Origin: Pseudonocardia kunmingensis
GTDB taxonomy: Bacteria; Actinomycetota; Actinomycetes; Mycobacteriales; Pseudonocardiaceae
Direction: 5' to 3'
DNA length: 64,000 bases
Assembly: GCF_006716445.1 (NCBI RefSeq)
Contig: NZ_VFPA01000009.1
Location: 62,001-126,000, forward strand
Part shown: piece by piece, positions 43,491 to 52,443 of the stretch
Layout: every line of letters begins with the position of its first letter
Position numbering within the stretch: position 1 is the first letter of the stretch
Program-made: the position numbers and the translations under genes
The notes under the pieces: model-generated
Database searches by the model: none
The model's input: the letters and a program-made list of their open reading frames with translations, nothing else
What the model was told of the DNA's origin: nothing

Positions 43491-43895
43491 GGACATCAAG
43501 CCGACCAACAGATCCGCCGCGGTGTTCGCCGCGGCGCGCCGCTCGACCGGGGCCATCTCTGCGCACCGGGCCCACATGACGTCGTTGCCCTCGTGGAGGC
43601 CCGCCGCGACCAACAGGCGGAACTCGCGCGACGACGGGTCCGAGCTAGCCAGGTCGGTCAGGTTCGCTGGGAGCCCGCCCATCGCCTGCTGGACGCCCAC
43701 GCACGCGAGCTCGACCAGGCGGGCCGTGGTGGGCGCGTCCTGCACCAGGATCGTGAGGTGTGCGTCCTGGCAGCTGGTGCAGCCATCGAACGCCGCGCCG
43801 ATGAACTTCCCGAGTAGCGACCCGTCGACGGGCCGGCCCAACGGGTCTGATCCCGCGGGCACGTCAAAGCCGGCGTGGGCGTGGTCGGTCGCCAT
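43488..43895 (-). CDS. hypothetical protein with CxxC motif
   Basis: This 135-residue protein is compact and acidic, with GAAFDGCTSCQDAHLTILVQ near the middle and ARLVELACVGVQQAMGGLPA after it. The GCTSCQDAH cysteine pair could be redox-active or bind metal. The C-terminal half is helical with EFRLLVAAGLHEGNDVMWA. I do not recognise the family. It lies between the membrane-protein gene and the relaxase gene. The ATG at 43895 is chosen, and an upstream start would add a low-complexity leader. Confidence 0.6.
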   Translation of the reverse strand: MATDHAHAGFDVPAGSDPLGRPVDGSLLGKFIGAAFDGCTSCQDAHLTILVQDAPTTARLVELACVGVQQAMGGLPANLTDLASSDPSSREFRLLVAAGLHEGNDVMWARCAEMAPVERRAAANTAADLLVGLMS

Positions 43896-44017
43896 GACGG
43901 CGCAGCATACGAGCGCCTGCCGACAGCCCGGCCAGGTTCGGCCTGGCGCGCCTCCTCCCGGATCCTTCGGCTTTTGAGGGCAGGGGCGGGCCTTCACCTC
44001 CAAGCGGTGGGATCAGC

Positions 44018-47000
44018 TCAGCGGTCGTCGAGCCCGGGGTCCAGATGGCGGTCGATCTCGTGCGGATGCGGTTGTGTTGCCTCCAGGTGGCCGGCATCGA
44101 GCACCTGTACGTCCGGGCTGGTGATCTCGCGGCCGCCGGTCTCGATCTCGCCGATGTGCGGTGCGAGGGCGGCGGGCTGCAGCGCTGTCGTCCGCTGCTG
44201 TTCCTCGAGCGCGTGTAGCTCCGGCGGTTGGCGCTCGCGTAGGTCGTGCTCGGCCTGCAGCTCAGCGATGCGCTGGGTGTGAGTGAGCTGCTGCTCGGTG
44301 AGGCGAGCGGCGCGCCGGTACGCCGCTTCGGCGACCTCTTGGTCGCGCCGTTGTGCGGCCTCTCGTGCGTGCGCGTGGTCCTTCTCGGCCGCTTCGGCGC
44401 GGGTCAGGATGTGCCGGTGCTGGTCCCGTGGCCCGGCCTGCGCCTGGGCTTGGGCGACCTGCTGCGCCAGCTGTTCGGCGTCGGTGTGGGCCTGCAGTTC
44501 CGCGGCGCGTAGCTGGTCGATCCGCTCAGCGATCTCGGCGCGGCGGCTGCGCGCGAGCCGGCTGTGGCTGGCGAATTCGTGCTCGGCGAGCGCGCGGTCC
44601 TCGGCGGCGCGCCCAGCCCGCTCGGTCGCAGCGTGCCAGGCTGCTTCCAGTTGCCCGGCGCCGCGCACGGCCAGAGCCTGTTCACGTGCCTGGGCGAGGC
44701 GCTGTTCGACCGCCGCAACCTCGGTGCCGTGCCCGGCTTCAACGGCACGACGGAGCTGCTCGGCGCGCTGCTCAGCGCCCGCGCGGTCGGCGGCGAGCGC
44801 GTCGGCACGCTGCTGTTCGTGCGCCAGGTGCGCGCGGAGCTCGCGAGCGGACAGTGCGCCGTGCGGGCGCTGTGTCCAGTGCTCCACCGGAGGCGAGCGC
44901 GTCTCGGCGCCGCTCTCGACCACATGGTCTGGCTGCGGCCCGTCGACCTCGAGGTCCCGCGACAGCGCCGGCAGCGCCGCAGGTTCGAGCGCCGGCGAGG
45001 CCCCGCGCTGCTCGGGCTGGGACGGCACCGGCTGATGCGCCTCGACCTCGCGCGGCTCGATGTCGCGGTCGATTCGATCGACAGCGCGGGTGAACAGCAT
45101 CGTCAGTGCCCCGGCCGGGTTCTGCACGCGCGGCCCGTTGACCGCGCGCGGGTCGATCCCGGCGAGCACCGCTTGGACGTCGTGGCCGGCCTCCTCGGCA
45201 GCGGCGGCACGCTCTACCAGGAAGGTGAACGTCGGGTTCGCGATGGTGCGCTCGGCGACCTGTGTGTGGGAGGGCCACGCGGCGCGCAGCAGGTCGGCGA
45301 TGTGCTCGGTGCGGGCGAGGCGCTCGGTGCGCTCCTCAGCCTCGACCCGGGCCCGCTCGATCGCCTCGAGCTGTGCGTCGCCGACGCGGCGCAGCATGTA
45401 GGCGCTGAACGCGGCCGGTTCCCGGATCTGCGGTGCGTCCAGCTTCGCCAGCGGCATCGCGGCGAGCAGGTCGCGCACGTCCAGGTCGGTGTCGACGTAG
45501 CGGTCGAGCGCGCGCACGACCGCCTCGAAACCGGGCGCGGCGACGACCTTCTCGGCCAGCTGTGGGCGGGCCGACCACAGCTCACGCAGCAGCTCGGCCG
45601 CCTGCTCACGGGCCTGCTGGTCCTTCGCGGAGCGCTGCTCGGCCTCGTCGCGCCGCTGCTGGGCGGTATCGCCGTTGCGGACGTGCTCGACCGCGATGTC
45701 GACCATGCGGGCGGTGTAGGCAGAAGCGTCGGTGACCCGGGGGGAGCCGACTGCGTCGAGCGGGATGTCGGCGAGTACCTCGTGCACGTCGAACCCGGCT
45801 TGCGCGGCGTCGTCGAGGTTGCGGGCGACAGCGGCGAATGCGGCGCCGGCGATGATGCGTTCCACGAGCGAGGGCTCGTGCCGCCACACCTGCTGCAGCA
45901 GTGCGGCCGCCCATTCGCGGCGGGCCTGCTCGGCAGCTTCACGGGCCTGCCGCTGCTGCTCACGCTCGGCGCGGCGAGCCGCGCGCCGTGCAGCGCGTTC
46001 CGCGCGCTCCGCGCGCTGCTCGTCGCGTACGCGTTCGGCGGCTTCGGCCTCGGCGGCGCGTTGCGCGTGCAGGAACTGTGCGCGCCCGTCCTCGGAGACG
46101 AACTCGGCCAGGCCGAGGTCGGCGACGACCGGTCGGTCGTTGCGGTGAGTCTCGGTGCGGCGGGCGTGCTCGGCGAGCTGTTCCATGGCCCGCCAGTCGC
46201 GTTCGGCGCGCGTCTTGGGCACGCCGTGCAGGTAGCTGTCCTGGGGGGTGTCGAGCTCGTCGCGGCCGGCGAACAACCACACGGCGCCCCGGTGGCGGCT
46301 GGTGGCCACGTGCAGCGCCGGGTTGTCCGCGCCCGGGGCGTGCACCAGCACCGTCCCGTCGACGTCCTCGCCGTCCGGGGTGTTCCACTGCTCGGGGCCG
46401 TTGACCTTGATGGTGAGGCCTTCGGCCTTGTGCACGGTCAGCGCGTAGCCGAGGTGCACACCGCCGATTGCGACGTAGTCGGTGGACAGCCGCGCGGTGC
46501 GGGTGGCCACCCCGTCGGCGGTGTCCTGCTCCCACGCCACCGACAGCGTGCCGCGGGCGTCGATGTCGGTCACGACGGCGCGGAAGCCGTTGTAGACCGC
46601 GTCCCCCTCGACGCGCTGCTGGCGGGCGTCGTTGACGCGCAGCAGGATGTGATCGCCCACGTGCAGGGTGATCCGGTCATCGCCGGCGACGTTGTAGGTC
46701 CAGCTGGCGCCGAGCTCACCTTCGGCTTCCCGCAGTGCCTGCGCGGCCTGGTTGAGCCGACGCACCTGCGCGTTGGTGGCGGCCAGCATGACCAGCCCGC
46801 GCATCTCGGTGTGCGGGTTCGGGGCGCCCTGGTGCTGGTCCCACCACCGCGCGAGCATCTCCGCGTTCGCCTCACGCCCGGTCTCACGCACCACCAGCCG
46901 CGCCTTGTCCTGCCAGATCGACAGCGCTTCGACGTAGCGGGCGTCGCGCCACGCCGCGATGGCCTCGCGCTCGTCCTCCTCGCGCTGGCGACGGTTGTCG

Positions 47001-49438
47001 CGCAGCTCGGCGCCTTCGACGATCTCGTGCACCCGCGCGAACAACGAGCCGACCCCGACGCCGCGCAGCTGCTTGCGGTCGCCGATCTCCACGATCCGTG
47101 TGCCCGATCGGGCCGCCGCCCGGTACAGGGCAGCGCGGCTGCGGTCCTCGGTGAGGTTCGCTTCGTCGACGATTAGCACGTCGACCCCAGCGAACACCTC
47201 GATCCCGTCTCCGTCGTTCGCGCCGCTGCTGGCGGCGTTGTTGTTGCGGATGCGGGCGAGGTAGGACGCGACGGTGCGCGCCGGGATGCCGGCCTCGGCC
47301 TGCAGGTTCTGCGCCGCGACCGCCGCGGTGGCGGCGCCACCGACGACGTAGCCGGCGGCCTCGAACACCACCCGCACCGCACGCATCAGGGTGGTCTTCC
47401 CGGTGCCGGGTGCCCCGTTGACCGTGTCGACCAGCCGGCCCTGGCCGACCACCCGGCGCAACGCGCGCGTCTGCTCTTCCGACAGCGCGAATCCCTGCTG
47501 GGCCTCCACGGTGTTGACCGCGAGTTGGATGAGCTCCTCGTCGATGACCCGCACGTCGGACTGCCCAGGGTAGCTGGCGCGCGCGGCCCGCAGAATCTGC
47601 TGCTCCGCCGACACGACGTCGTCGGTGGTGTGGAAGACCGCGTTGCTCATGTGTTGCTGTCCGGGCCCGCGGCGCAGCTGCCGGAACCCGGGAATCGACA
47701 GCACCCGGTCGGTCATCTCCTCGATCTCGGCGGTCGTGGCGAACCCGCCTGGCATCGCGTCGGCCACGCGGGCGAGCGCCTCGGCCCGGGTGAACCGCCG
47801 CCCGTCCGAGGTCAGGCCGGTTTCCGGGTCCAGCAGCATCTCCGCGATCTCGGCCGCGTCCACCGTGGCCGCGCCTGCCGCCGCGGCGGCAACGTGTGAG
47901 GCCGCCGGATAGGTGCGCACCGCATCCGCAGCAACGTCGGCCCCCGGGTCCGCGCCGCCGAGCGCGTCGGCGAGGGCGTCGAGCTGCTCGTCGTCCAGGT
48001 CCCCGTCGTCTCGTGGGCGGGCGCCGCGCGCGCCGGTGCTGGGGGAACTCGGCCCAGTCGGCGACGTCGCGGGGCCGGCGACCGGATCGGGGTCGGCGCC
48101 GCCGTTGAGGACCCGTCGGATGTGCTCGGCCGGGTCGCGGCCCGCGGCCAGCTCCTCACCGTGCCACAGCTGCTGAAGCGTCGCGTCTGGCGCGGCGACC
48201 GCCTCGCCCTTCGCGCCGCGGCTGCGCTGCTCGGCGATGCGGTACTGTGCGCGTGTCGCGGTGTTCGCGTCATAGCCCAGCCGCTCCAGCATGTCCTTGA
48301 TGTCGGCGTGCCGCTTGCTGAACAGCTGCAGCGTCTCGTCCGGGATCCCCACGATCTCCCACGCCCGGGTTCGCGGGTTGCGCTCGAACCGGATCCCGTA
48401 GCGGCGCCCGAGCTCGTGCCGCACCGTCGCCTTGAACATGTGGTCCAGGGCCGCGGCGTGCCGCATCAGGTCCCGGCCACCGGCCGCGACTGTCGACCAC
48501 TGCCCGTCCTCGCCGCGGGTCATGTTCGCGATCGTGGCGTGCACGTGCCAGTGCGGGTCGCCGATCTCCGCACCGTCGACCGGGCGCGCGGCCCGGTGCA
48601 CCATCAGCCACCCGGCGAACCCGTTCCCGTGCACGACCCGCGCCTGCCGGCCGCCGCCGTGCTTACCCCGCATCCCATAGGCGGTGGTGTTCTCCAACCA
48701 CCCGAACAGCGCCTGCACCTGCTCGGTGTAGACGCGCTCGATGTCGGCCGCCAGCTCTTCGTCGCCCAACGCGAGCAGCAAGCTGAACGACTTCGGCAGC
48801 GTCATCGTGATGTCGTAGCCCAGGTTCCCGACCACGACCCGCCGTGGCACCCGCTCCTCGCCGACCGTGCCGTCGTCACGGCGCAGCTTCCGCAGCTGCC
48901 ACAGGTTCGCGGCCGCCCGCGCGTAGACCTGCTCACCCCACACCTGCTCGACATCTACGCCGGCGGCATCGGCCAGCACGCCGGCCTCGTCCGCGCGCAG
49001 TCGCGCCGCCTCTCCTTTGCTGGTCACCGCCCGCTCGGCCGCCGCGAACGCCGTGACGAGCTTCGCCCGGTTCCCGAGGACCTCCGCCACCGAGACCGCC
49101 GCCTCGGCGGCGACCCCGTGCACCGCACGCACCAGCGGCGCCACCGCGACCTTCGCATCCGATGGCACCCCACGCTTCGCCTCGACCAGCACCTCACCGG
49201 TCATCGGGTGCTCGCCCCGCATCAACGCGCGCGCCTGATCGAACTGGTCCTCGGTCAGCTCGCTCCCGGCCTCGATCCCCAGATCAGCCAGCGCCCGACC
49301 GATCCACCGCAGCGGCCGCTCCCGGCCGTCCGCGTGATACGAGAACTGCCGATCACCCGGTCCGCTGCAGCCGTGCTTCTTCCCCAGCCGGTACTCGATC
49401 TGCTCGGGATTGCTGCCGATCTTGGTCACGTACGCCAC
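44018..49438 (-). CDS. MobF (TrwC/TraA) relaxase-helicase
   Basis: This 1,806-residue protein nicks the transfer origin and unwinds the strand that is exported. The N-terminal relaxase domain shows the three-histidine metal motif in GDPHWHVHATIANM (about 295) and, near the start, the region of the catalytic tyrosines. The central helicase domain has Walker A GAPGTGKTTLMRA (about 680), Walker B VDVLIVDEANL, a later VEIGDRKQLRGVG and a C-terminal UvrD-like block HLGYALTVHKAEG. The last 600 residues are mostly charged coiled coil (Glu/Arg/Ala-rich). The GTG at 49438 is preferred; upstream frames run through repeats. A palindrome lies 31 bp upstream. The length is normal for actinobacterial TraA-type relaxases. 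Confidence 0.92.
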   Translation of the reverse strand: MAYVTKIGSNPEQIEYRLGKKHGCSGPGDRQFSYHADGRERPLRWIGRALADLGIEAGSELTEDQFDQARALMRGEHPMTGEVLVEAKRGVPSDAKVAVAPLVRAVHGVAAEAAVSVAEVLGNRAKLVTAFAAAERAVTSKGEAARLRADEAGVLADAAGVDVEQVWGEQVYARAAANLWQLRKLRRDDGTVGEERVPRRVVVGNLGYDITMTLPKSFSLLLALGDEELAADIERVYTEQVQALFGWLENTTAYGMRGKHGGGRQARVVHGNGFAGWLMVHRAARPVDGAEIGDPHWHVHATIANMTRGEDGQWSTVAAGGRDLMRHAAALDHMFKATVRHELGRRYGIRFERNPRTRAWEIVGIPDETLQLFSKRHADIKDMLERLGYDANTATRAQYRIAEQRSRGAKGEAVAAPDATLQQLWHGEELAAGRDPAEHIRRVLNGGADPDPVAGPATSPTGPSSPSTGARGARPRDDGDLDDEQLDALADALGGADPGADVAADAVRTYPAASHVAAAAAGAATVDAAEIAEMLLDPETGLTSDGRRFTRAEALARVADAMPGGFATTAEIEEMTDRVLSIPGFRQLRRGPGQQHMSNAVFHTTDDVVSAEQQILRAARASYPGQSDVRVIDEELIQLAVNTVEAQQGFALSEEQTRALRRVVGQGRLVDTVNGAPGTGKTTLMRAVRVVFEAAGYVVGGAATAAVAAQNLQAEAGIPARTVASYLARIRNNNAASSGANDGDGIEVFAGVDVLIVDEANLTEDRSRAALYRAAARSGTRIVEIGDRKQLRGVGVGSLFARVHEIVEGAELRDNRRQREEDEREAIAAWRDARYVEALSIWQDKARLVVRETGREANAEMLARWWDQHQGAPNPHTEMRGLVMLAATNAQVRRLNQAAQALREAEGELGASWTYNVAGDDRITLHVGDHILLRVNDARQQRVEGDAVYNGFRAVVTDIDARGTLSVAWEQDTADGVATRTARLSTDYVAIGGVHLGYALTVHKAEGLTIKVNGPEQWNTPDGEDVDGTVLVHAPGADNPALHVATSRHRGAVWLFAGRDELDTPQDSYLHGVPKTRAERDWRAMEQLAEHARRTETHRNDRPVVADLGLAEFVSEDGRAQFLHAQRAAEAEAAERVRDEQRAERAERAARRAARRAEREQQRQAREAAEQARREWAAALLQQVWRHEPSLVERIIAGAAFAAVARNLDDAAQAGFDVHEVLADIPLDAVGSPRVTDASAYTARMVDIAVEHVRNGDTAQQRRDEAEQRSAKDQQAREQAAELLRELWSARPQLAEKVVAAPGFEAVVRALDRYVDTDLDVRDLLAAMPLAKLDAPQIREPAAFSAYMLRRVGDAQLEAIERARVEAEERTERLARTEHIADLLRAAWPSHTQVAERTIANPTFTFLVERAAAAEEAGHDVQAVLAGIDPRAVNGPRVQNPAGALTMLFTRAVDRIDRDIEPREVEAHQPVPSQPEQRGASPALEPAALPALSRDLEVDGPQPDHVVESGAETRSPPVEHWTQRPHGALSARELRAHLAHEQQRADALAADRAGAEQRAEQLRRAVEAGHGTEVAAVEQRLAQAREQALAVRGAGQLEAAWHAATERAGRAAEDRALAEHEFASHSRLARSRRAEIAERIDQLRAAELQAHTDAEQLAQQVAQAQAQAGPRDQHRHILTRAEAAEKDHAHAREAAQRRDQEVAEAAYRRAARLTEQQLTHTQRIAELQAEHDLRERQPPELHALEEQQRTTALQPAALAPHIGEIETGGREITSPDVQVLDAGHLEATQPHPHEIDRHLDPGLDDR

Positions 49439-49468
49439 GGCCCGCGCCCCCTCACAGGCCGAACGGCC

Positions 49469-49487
49469 GTATCCCCATGGGGGATAC
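49469..49487. promoter_or_regulatory. 19-bp palindrome GTATCCCC(N3)GGGGATAC upstream of relaxase
   Basis: Arms are perfect 8-bp reverse complements with a 3-bp centre. Size and GTAT...ATAC ends match the palindrome beside the XRE regulator at 26111. It sits where an operator for the relaxase promoter would be. Confidence 0.6.
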
Positions 49488-49537
49488 CTTAGTGCACTGA
49501 CGTTGGTATTGGGCCTGTCGCGCTCTGCGCGACGATG

Positions 49538-49605
49538 ACAGTGCGGAGCGCAGCGGAGCTCCTTGCCACACCCTGAGGTCACAGTGCGGAGCGCAGCGGA
49601 GCTCC
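49538..49605. repeat. 25-bp direct repeat pair, candidate oriT region
   Basis: Two identical 25-bp copies, beginning ACAGTGCGGAGCG and ending GGAGCTCC, lie at 49538-49562 and 49581-49605. They are about 100 bp upstream of the relaxase start, the usual place for the transfer origin of this relaxase class. The nick site itself cannot be named. Confidence 0.5.
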
Positions 49606-49635
49606 GCATGCGCGTGGCGCGCCACCGGGAGGGGG

Positions 49636-49665
49636 CCCCGGACAGGCGGTGGGGCCTGTCCGGGG
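49636..49665 (-). terminator. hairpin terminator after the Rv3235-like gene
   Basis: CCCCGGACAGGC and GCCTGTCCGGGG form a perfect 12-bp stem with a 6-base loop just after the minus-strand stop at 49673. It has no T-run. Confidence 0.6.
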
Positions 49666-49672
49666 GCTCTGG

Positions 49673-50125
49673 CTACAGGATGCGCAGCTGGACGCAGGAC
49701 CATCCGTCGATTGCGCGTTCGAATCGGGCGGCGACGGCGCGGATGCGGGGTCCGATCATCACGGTGGTGGCGACTTCGGCGGCTTCGTCGGTTGGGCAGA
49801 ACATGTGCACGCTGGGCCGCATCCGTGACGGGCGTGCTGGCGGTGTTAGCAGGCGGGCGGCGCGGATGTAGCGCAGCACGGGCGGGGTGACGTGTTCGCG
49901 CAGGTGGGCGGAGGGGCGGCGGGTGTCGATGACTTCCAGGGCTGCGGCCAGCACCATCGCCACCGTCTTGCGGAGCTGCGGGTCGCGTGCCCATGCGGTG
50001 GAGGGGTCCGGTTGCGGCGCGGCGGGTGCCGCGCTGCGCTGCTGCGGGGGTGTGGGGTGCGGCCCCGGCGGGGGCTCGTAGTTGTAGCGACGGATCCGGA
50101 ACGTGGTCGTCTCGCGCTCGCCCAT
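49673..50125 (-). CDS. Rv3235-like protein
   Basis: This 150-residue protein has a Pro-rich N-terminal third. A C-terminal domain of about 90 residues contains RAARLLTPPARPSRMRPSVH, EVATTVMIGPRIRAVAARFE and WSCVQLRIL. This is the pattern of the Rv3235 family, small actinobacterial proteins often encoded near SecA2 in chromosomes and also on plasmids. The biochemical role is unknown. The ATG at 50125 follows GGGAGAGGGTTGGC. It is convergent in function, if any, with the relaxase gene, both being transcribed leftward. Confidence 0.72.
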   Translation of the reverse strand: MGERETTTFRIRRYNYEPPPGPHPTPPQQRSAAPAAPQPDPSTAWARDPQLRKTVAMVLAAALEVIDTRRPSAHLREHVTPPVLRYIRAARLLTPPARPSRMRPSVHMFCPTDEAAEVATTVMIGPRIRAVAARFERAIDGWSCVQLRIL

Positions 50126-50235
50126 GCCAACCCTCTCCCTGACCGGTGGTGGGCCTGTTGGCCCGTCCCCTTGGGGTGGCGGGGTGCTGTCCCCCGCCGC
50201 CGCAAGGCGCCCTTGCACGGCCTCGGAGGCTCGCG

Positions 50236-50296
50236 GTCAAGGGCGGCCCGAAGGGCCGTCGCGCAGCGACGCGGAGCGCAGCGCAGCGCCCTTGAC
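50236..50296. repeat. nested inverted repeats in a 375-bp gene-free gap
   Basis: GTCAAGGGC (50236-50244) and GCCCTTGAC (50288-50296) enclose a smaller hairpin GGCCC-gaa-GGGCC and a run of GCGCAGCG words. The surrounding gap (50126-50500) has only a doubtful 66-codon minus-strand frame. The structure could be a terminator pair or part of the transfer or replication region. Confidence 0.5.
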
Positions 50297-50500
50297 GGTG
50301 AGTGAGGCCGTGCTAAGCCAAGGGCCGACAGGCCCCCGCCGGAGGCGGTCCATCGAGGTTCTCGGCCGCGCGGCCTTGAGCGCGAACGGCACCACCGGCG
50401 ACACCGGTAGACCGTCGGGAACCTCGATCACCCGCATGAGTCGTCGGTGTCTACGTGGGTTACGGCGCGCGCCTTCGCTGGTCGACCGCGCCTGGTCCGA

Positions 50501-50806
50501 TCAGCGCGGCGCGATGCGGTCAGTGCCTGCCGGCACCGGTGGCAGGCTCAGTGCTTGGGCGTGGTGGGACAGGGCGGCCAGCGCGGCCGCGAGCCAACAC
50601 AGCTCGGTCTCGTCGGCGCAGCGTCGGGTCAGGTCGTGGACCGCGCGGGTCAGTGTGGGCAGTGCCTCGGTCAGGATCACGGTCGGCGCCGATTCGACAT
50701 CCATGCCGCGTTCCTGGGCGACCGCTTCGAACAGCGCGTACACCATGTCCGCGGTGTCGAGGGATGGGGTCTCGAGGGATGTCGGTTCGGCGGGCTCGCG
50801 TCGCAT
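50501..50806 (-). CDS. hypothetical helical protein
   Basis: This 101-residue protein is acidic in its first half (SLETPSLDTADMVYALFEAV) and helical throughout, with TVILTEALPTLTRAVHDLTR and ELCWLAAALAALSHHAQAL. No family is recognised. It has an ATG start and lies divergent from the coiled-coil protein gene at 50978, with a 171-bp shared upstream region. Such small helical proteins are common in plasmid backbones of actinomycetes. Confidence 0.55.
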   Translation of the reverse strand: MRREPAEPTSLETPSLDTADMVYALFEAVAQERGMDVESAPTVILTEALPTLTRAVHDLTRRCADETELCWLAAALAALSHHAQALSLPPVPAGTDRIAPR

Positions 50807-50977
50807 GGTCGTTCATCGTGCCTGACTCTGGTCCGGGGCCGGCGCGTCTATCCACAGGCCGCTCGGCGGGCGTCGGATCATCGGCGGGTTGAGGTTCGCG
50901 AACCGGCCACCGGACGGGTGTCGGCTGCGTACGCTCCGGGCTCGGAGGGTGTTAGCGATCTGGGGGGAGGGCGAGCG

Positions 50978-51487
50978 GTGGCGAGCTCGGCGGAGCAGAT
51001 CAGGGAGCGGGTCCGGCGCGCGGATGAGGCGAGGATCGCCGCGCGCGCCGCGGCGGCCGCCGATGCGGACCGGATCGCGGCGGAGCGTGACGCTACGCGC
51101 GTGCGGTTGGCGCAGCTCGATCAGGAGCTCGGGGCTGCGGCCCTGCAGGCGCTGAAACTGATGGCGCCGGAAGAACTCGCCGAGTTCACCGACCGCCCGG
51201 TGCGGGAGGTCCGCGAATGGCTCGGCGGGGACGGGCGGGGCGCTCGGCGCGGCAACACCGCGGGCCGGCGGCGCACTCCGCGCGGGGGCCGCTCGGGCGT
51301 CGCCGCTTCGTCCGCGCCGTCCGGGTCGACCGCGCCGTCCGGGTCGACCGCGCCGTCCGGGTCGACCGCGGTCCCCCCGCCCGGTGAGGGCGGCGCGGCG
51401 GTGCCCGATGAGGGCGGTGCCAGTGGGGATACTGCGGTGCCGGTGCCGACTATCGCTGCGGGGTTGGCGCCGGCCTCGGCGTCGTGA
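50978..51487 (+). CDS. coiled-coil protein with repeat-bearing tail
   Basis: This 169-residue protein starts at a GTG following GGGGGGAGG. Residues 5-55 form a charged coiled coil (EQIRERVRRADEARIAARAA, RLAQLDQELGAAALQALKLM). A short motif, EELAEFTDRPVREVREWLGG, resembles a helix-turn-helix. The rest is a disordered tail with three copies of the hexapeptide APSGST from an 18-bp DNA repeat. It might be a small DNA-binding accessory protein of the mobile element. The HNH gene starts 14 bp downstream, so they form an operon. Confidence 0.6.
   Translation: MASSAEQIRERVRRADEARIAARAAAAADADRIAAERDATRVRLAQLDQELGAAALQALKLMAPEELAEFTDRPVREVREWLGGDGRGARRGNTAGRRRTPRGGRSGVAASSAPSGSTAPSGSTAPSGSTAVPPPGEGGAAVPDEGGASGDTAVPVPTIAAGLAPASAS
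51314..51367 (+). repeat. 18-bp tandem repeat, three copies
   Basis: GCGCCGTCCGGGTCGACC occurs three times head to tail within the coiled-coil protein gene and encodes Ala-Pro-Ser-Gly-Ser-Thr repeats. Copy number could vary among relatives. Confidence 0.8.
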
Positions 51488-51501
51488 TGGGGGGGTAGGT
51501 C

Positions 51502-52188
51502 GTGGCGCGGATGCGGGCAGTGACGGTTGCCGTGCTGCGGGCTGCGGTGGCGGATCCTGTCGTGGTGGGCCGCTATTTTCGCCTGGTCCAGCGGGGGCGC
51601 CCCGAGCAGTGTTGGCCGTGGGTGGGTGCCATCTCGGGGCGGGGTCACGGGCGGTTCCATCTTGCCGGGACCTACGTGGTCGACGCGGAGGGTCAGCGGC
51701 TGCGCCGGACTCACGTGGTGATCGCGCACCGGTTCGGCTACGCGGTCCGCTATGGGGTGGACGCGTTGTTGCGGGTGCCGGTCGTGGCGCATGGATGCGA
51801 CAACCCGTTGTGTCAGAACCCGCGTTGTTGGCGGGAGAGTGACCCGGTGCGGAATCGGCGCGAGTACCTCGCGCGGCGCGGCACGGTGCTGGGCGCGCTT
51901 GCCGACACCCGCGGGGCCCGTGGCCGTGCCCGCGCGGTGCGCGATGCCGTGCGCGCTGGTGACGACGTCGCGGCCGCAGTGCTCGCGGGCGCTTCGGCGG
52001 TCCATCGGGATCAGCTGGCGATGTTCGACGAGCCATCCCGCGCGAACGATGCCGAGTACGGCCCGCGGGGGATGTGGGTGGAATCCGGTGCTGCTGCTAA
52101 CACCGAGAACGACCCCGGCCACGTCCCCGCCGACGATCCGCCCGGCGGCTCGCGCCTGTCGCTGTTCGATCCGGTCACCCTCGACTAG
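51502..52188 (+). CDS. HNH-type zinc-binding protein
   Basis: This 228-residue protein contains an HNH-endonuclease-like core: CWPWVGAISGRGHGRFHLA, then RTHVVIAHRFGYAVRYG and the metal-binding HGCDNPLCQNPRCWRESDPV (about 97-116). The C-x4-C-x4-C arrangement with a preceding histidine is typical of phage and plasmid HNH proteins. These act as nicking enzymes or in homing and packaging. The C-terminal third is Ala-rich and acidic. It follows the coiled-coil gene by 14 bp. No restriction partner is near. Confidence 0.7.
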   Translation: MARMRAVTVAVLRAAVADPVVVGRYFRLVQRGRPEQCWPWVGAISGRGHGRFHLAGTYVVDAEGQRLRRTHVVIAHRFGYAVRYGVDALLRVPVVAHGCDNPLCQNPRCWRESDPVRNRREYLARRGTVLGALADTRGARGRARAVRDAVRAGDDVAAAVLAGASAVHRDQLAMFDEPSRANDAEYGPRGMWVESGAAANTENDPGHVPADDPPGGSRLSLFDPVTLD

Positions 52189-52340
52189 CGGGGTCCAGCT
52201 CGGCGCACTTCAGGGCGGGCGGCCTGCTGTATGTCGGCCAGGTGTTCCCGGGTGCGGCCGGCGGCGGTCTCGGCGGCGAGCTGGTGGCGTGGCGGCGCGC
52301 TTCGGAGGGGGCGCCGGAGACGGGACCACCGGTGATGGTT

Positions 52341-52396
52341 CCTGCCGGGGCTCGATGCCCCGGCAGGGACCTCCCGCGCGCGGATGGCGCGGGAGG
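52341..52396. repeat. two adjacent strong hairpins
   Basis: CCTGCCGGGGC/GCCCCGGCAGG (52341-52367) and CCTCCCGCGC/GCGCGGGAGG (52370-52396) are perfect stems three bases apart. They lie between convergent genes, next to a third hairpin. Confidence 0.65.
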
Positions 52397-52443
52397 CGCT
52401 GCTACGTCGCGCCTTCGGGGCGTTGCGGGATGCGGCAGACCAG

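Noticed and set aside
44564..47176. 870-codon open frame on the plus strand
   Set aside because: It is antisense to the relaxase-helicase gene. High GC makes such mirror frames common, and it has no recognisable domain.
49538..49605. CRISPR-like spacing of direct repeats
   Set aside because: Only two copies with an 18-bp gap and no cas genes, so not a CRISPR array.
50237..50437. 66-codon minus-strand frame in the gap between Rv3235-like and helical protein genes
   Set aside because: Part of it overlaps the nested inverted repeats and no ribosome binding site was seen. It may be real, but the evidence is too weak to annotate as a gene.
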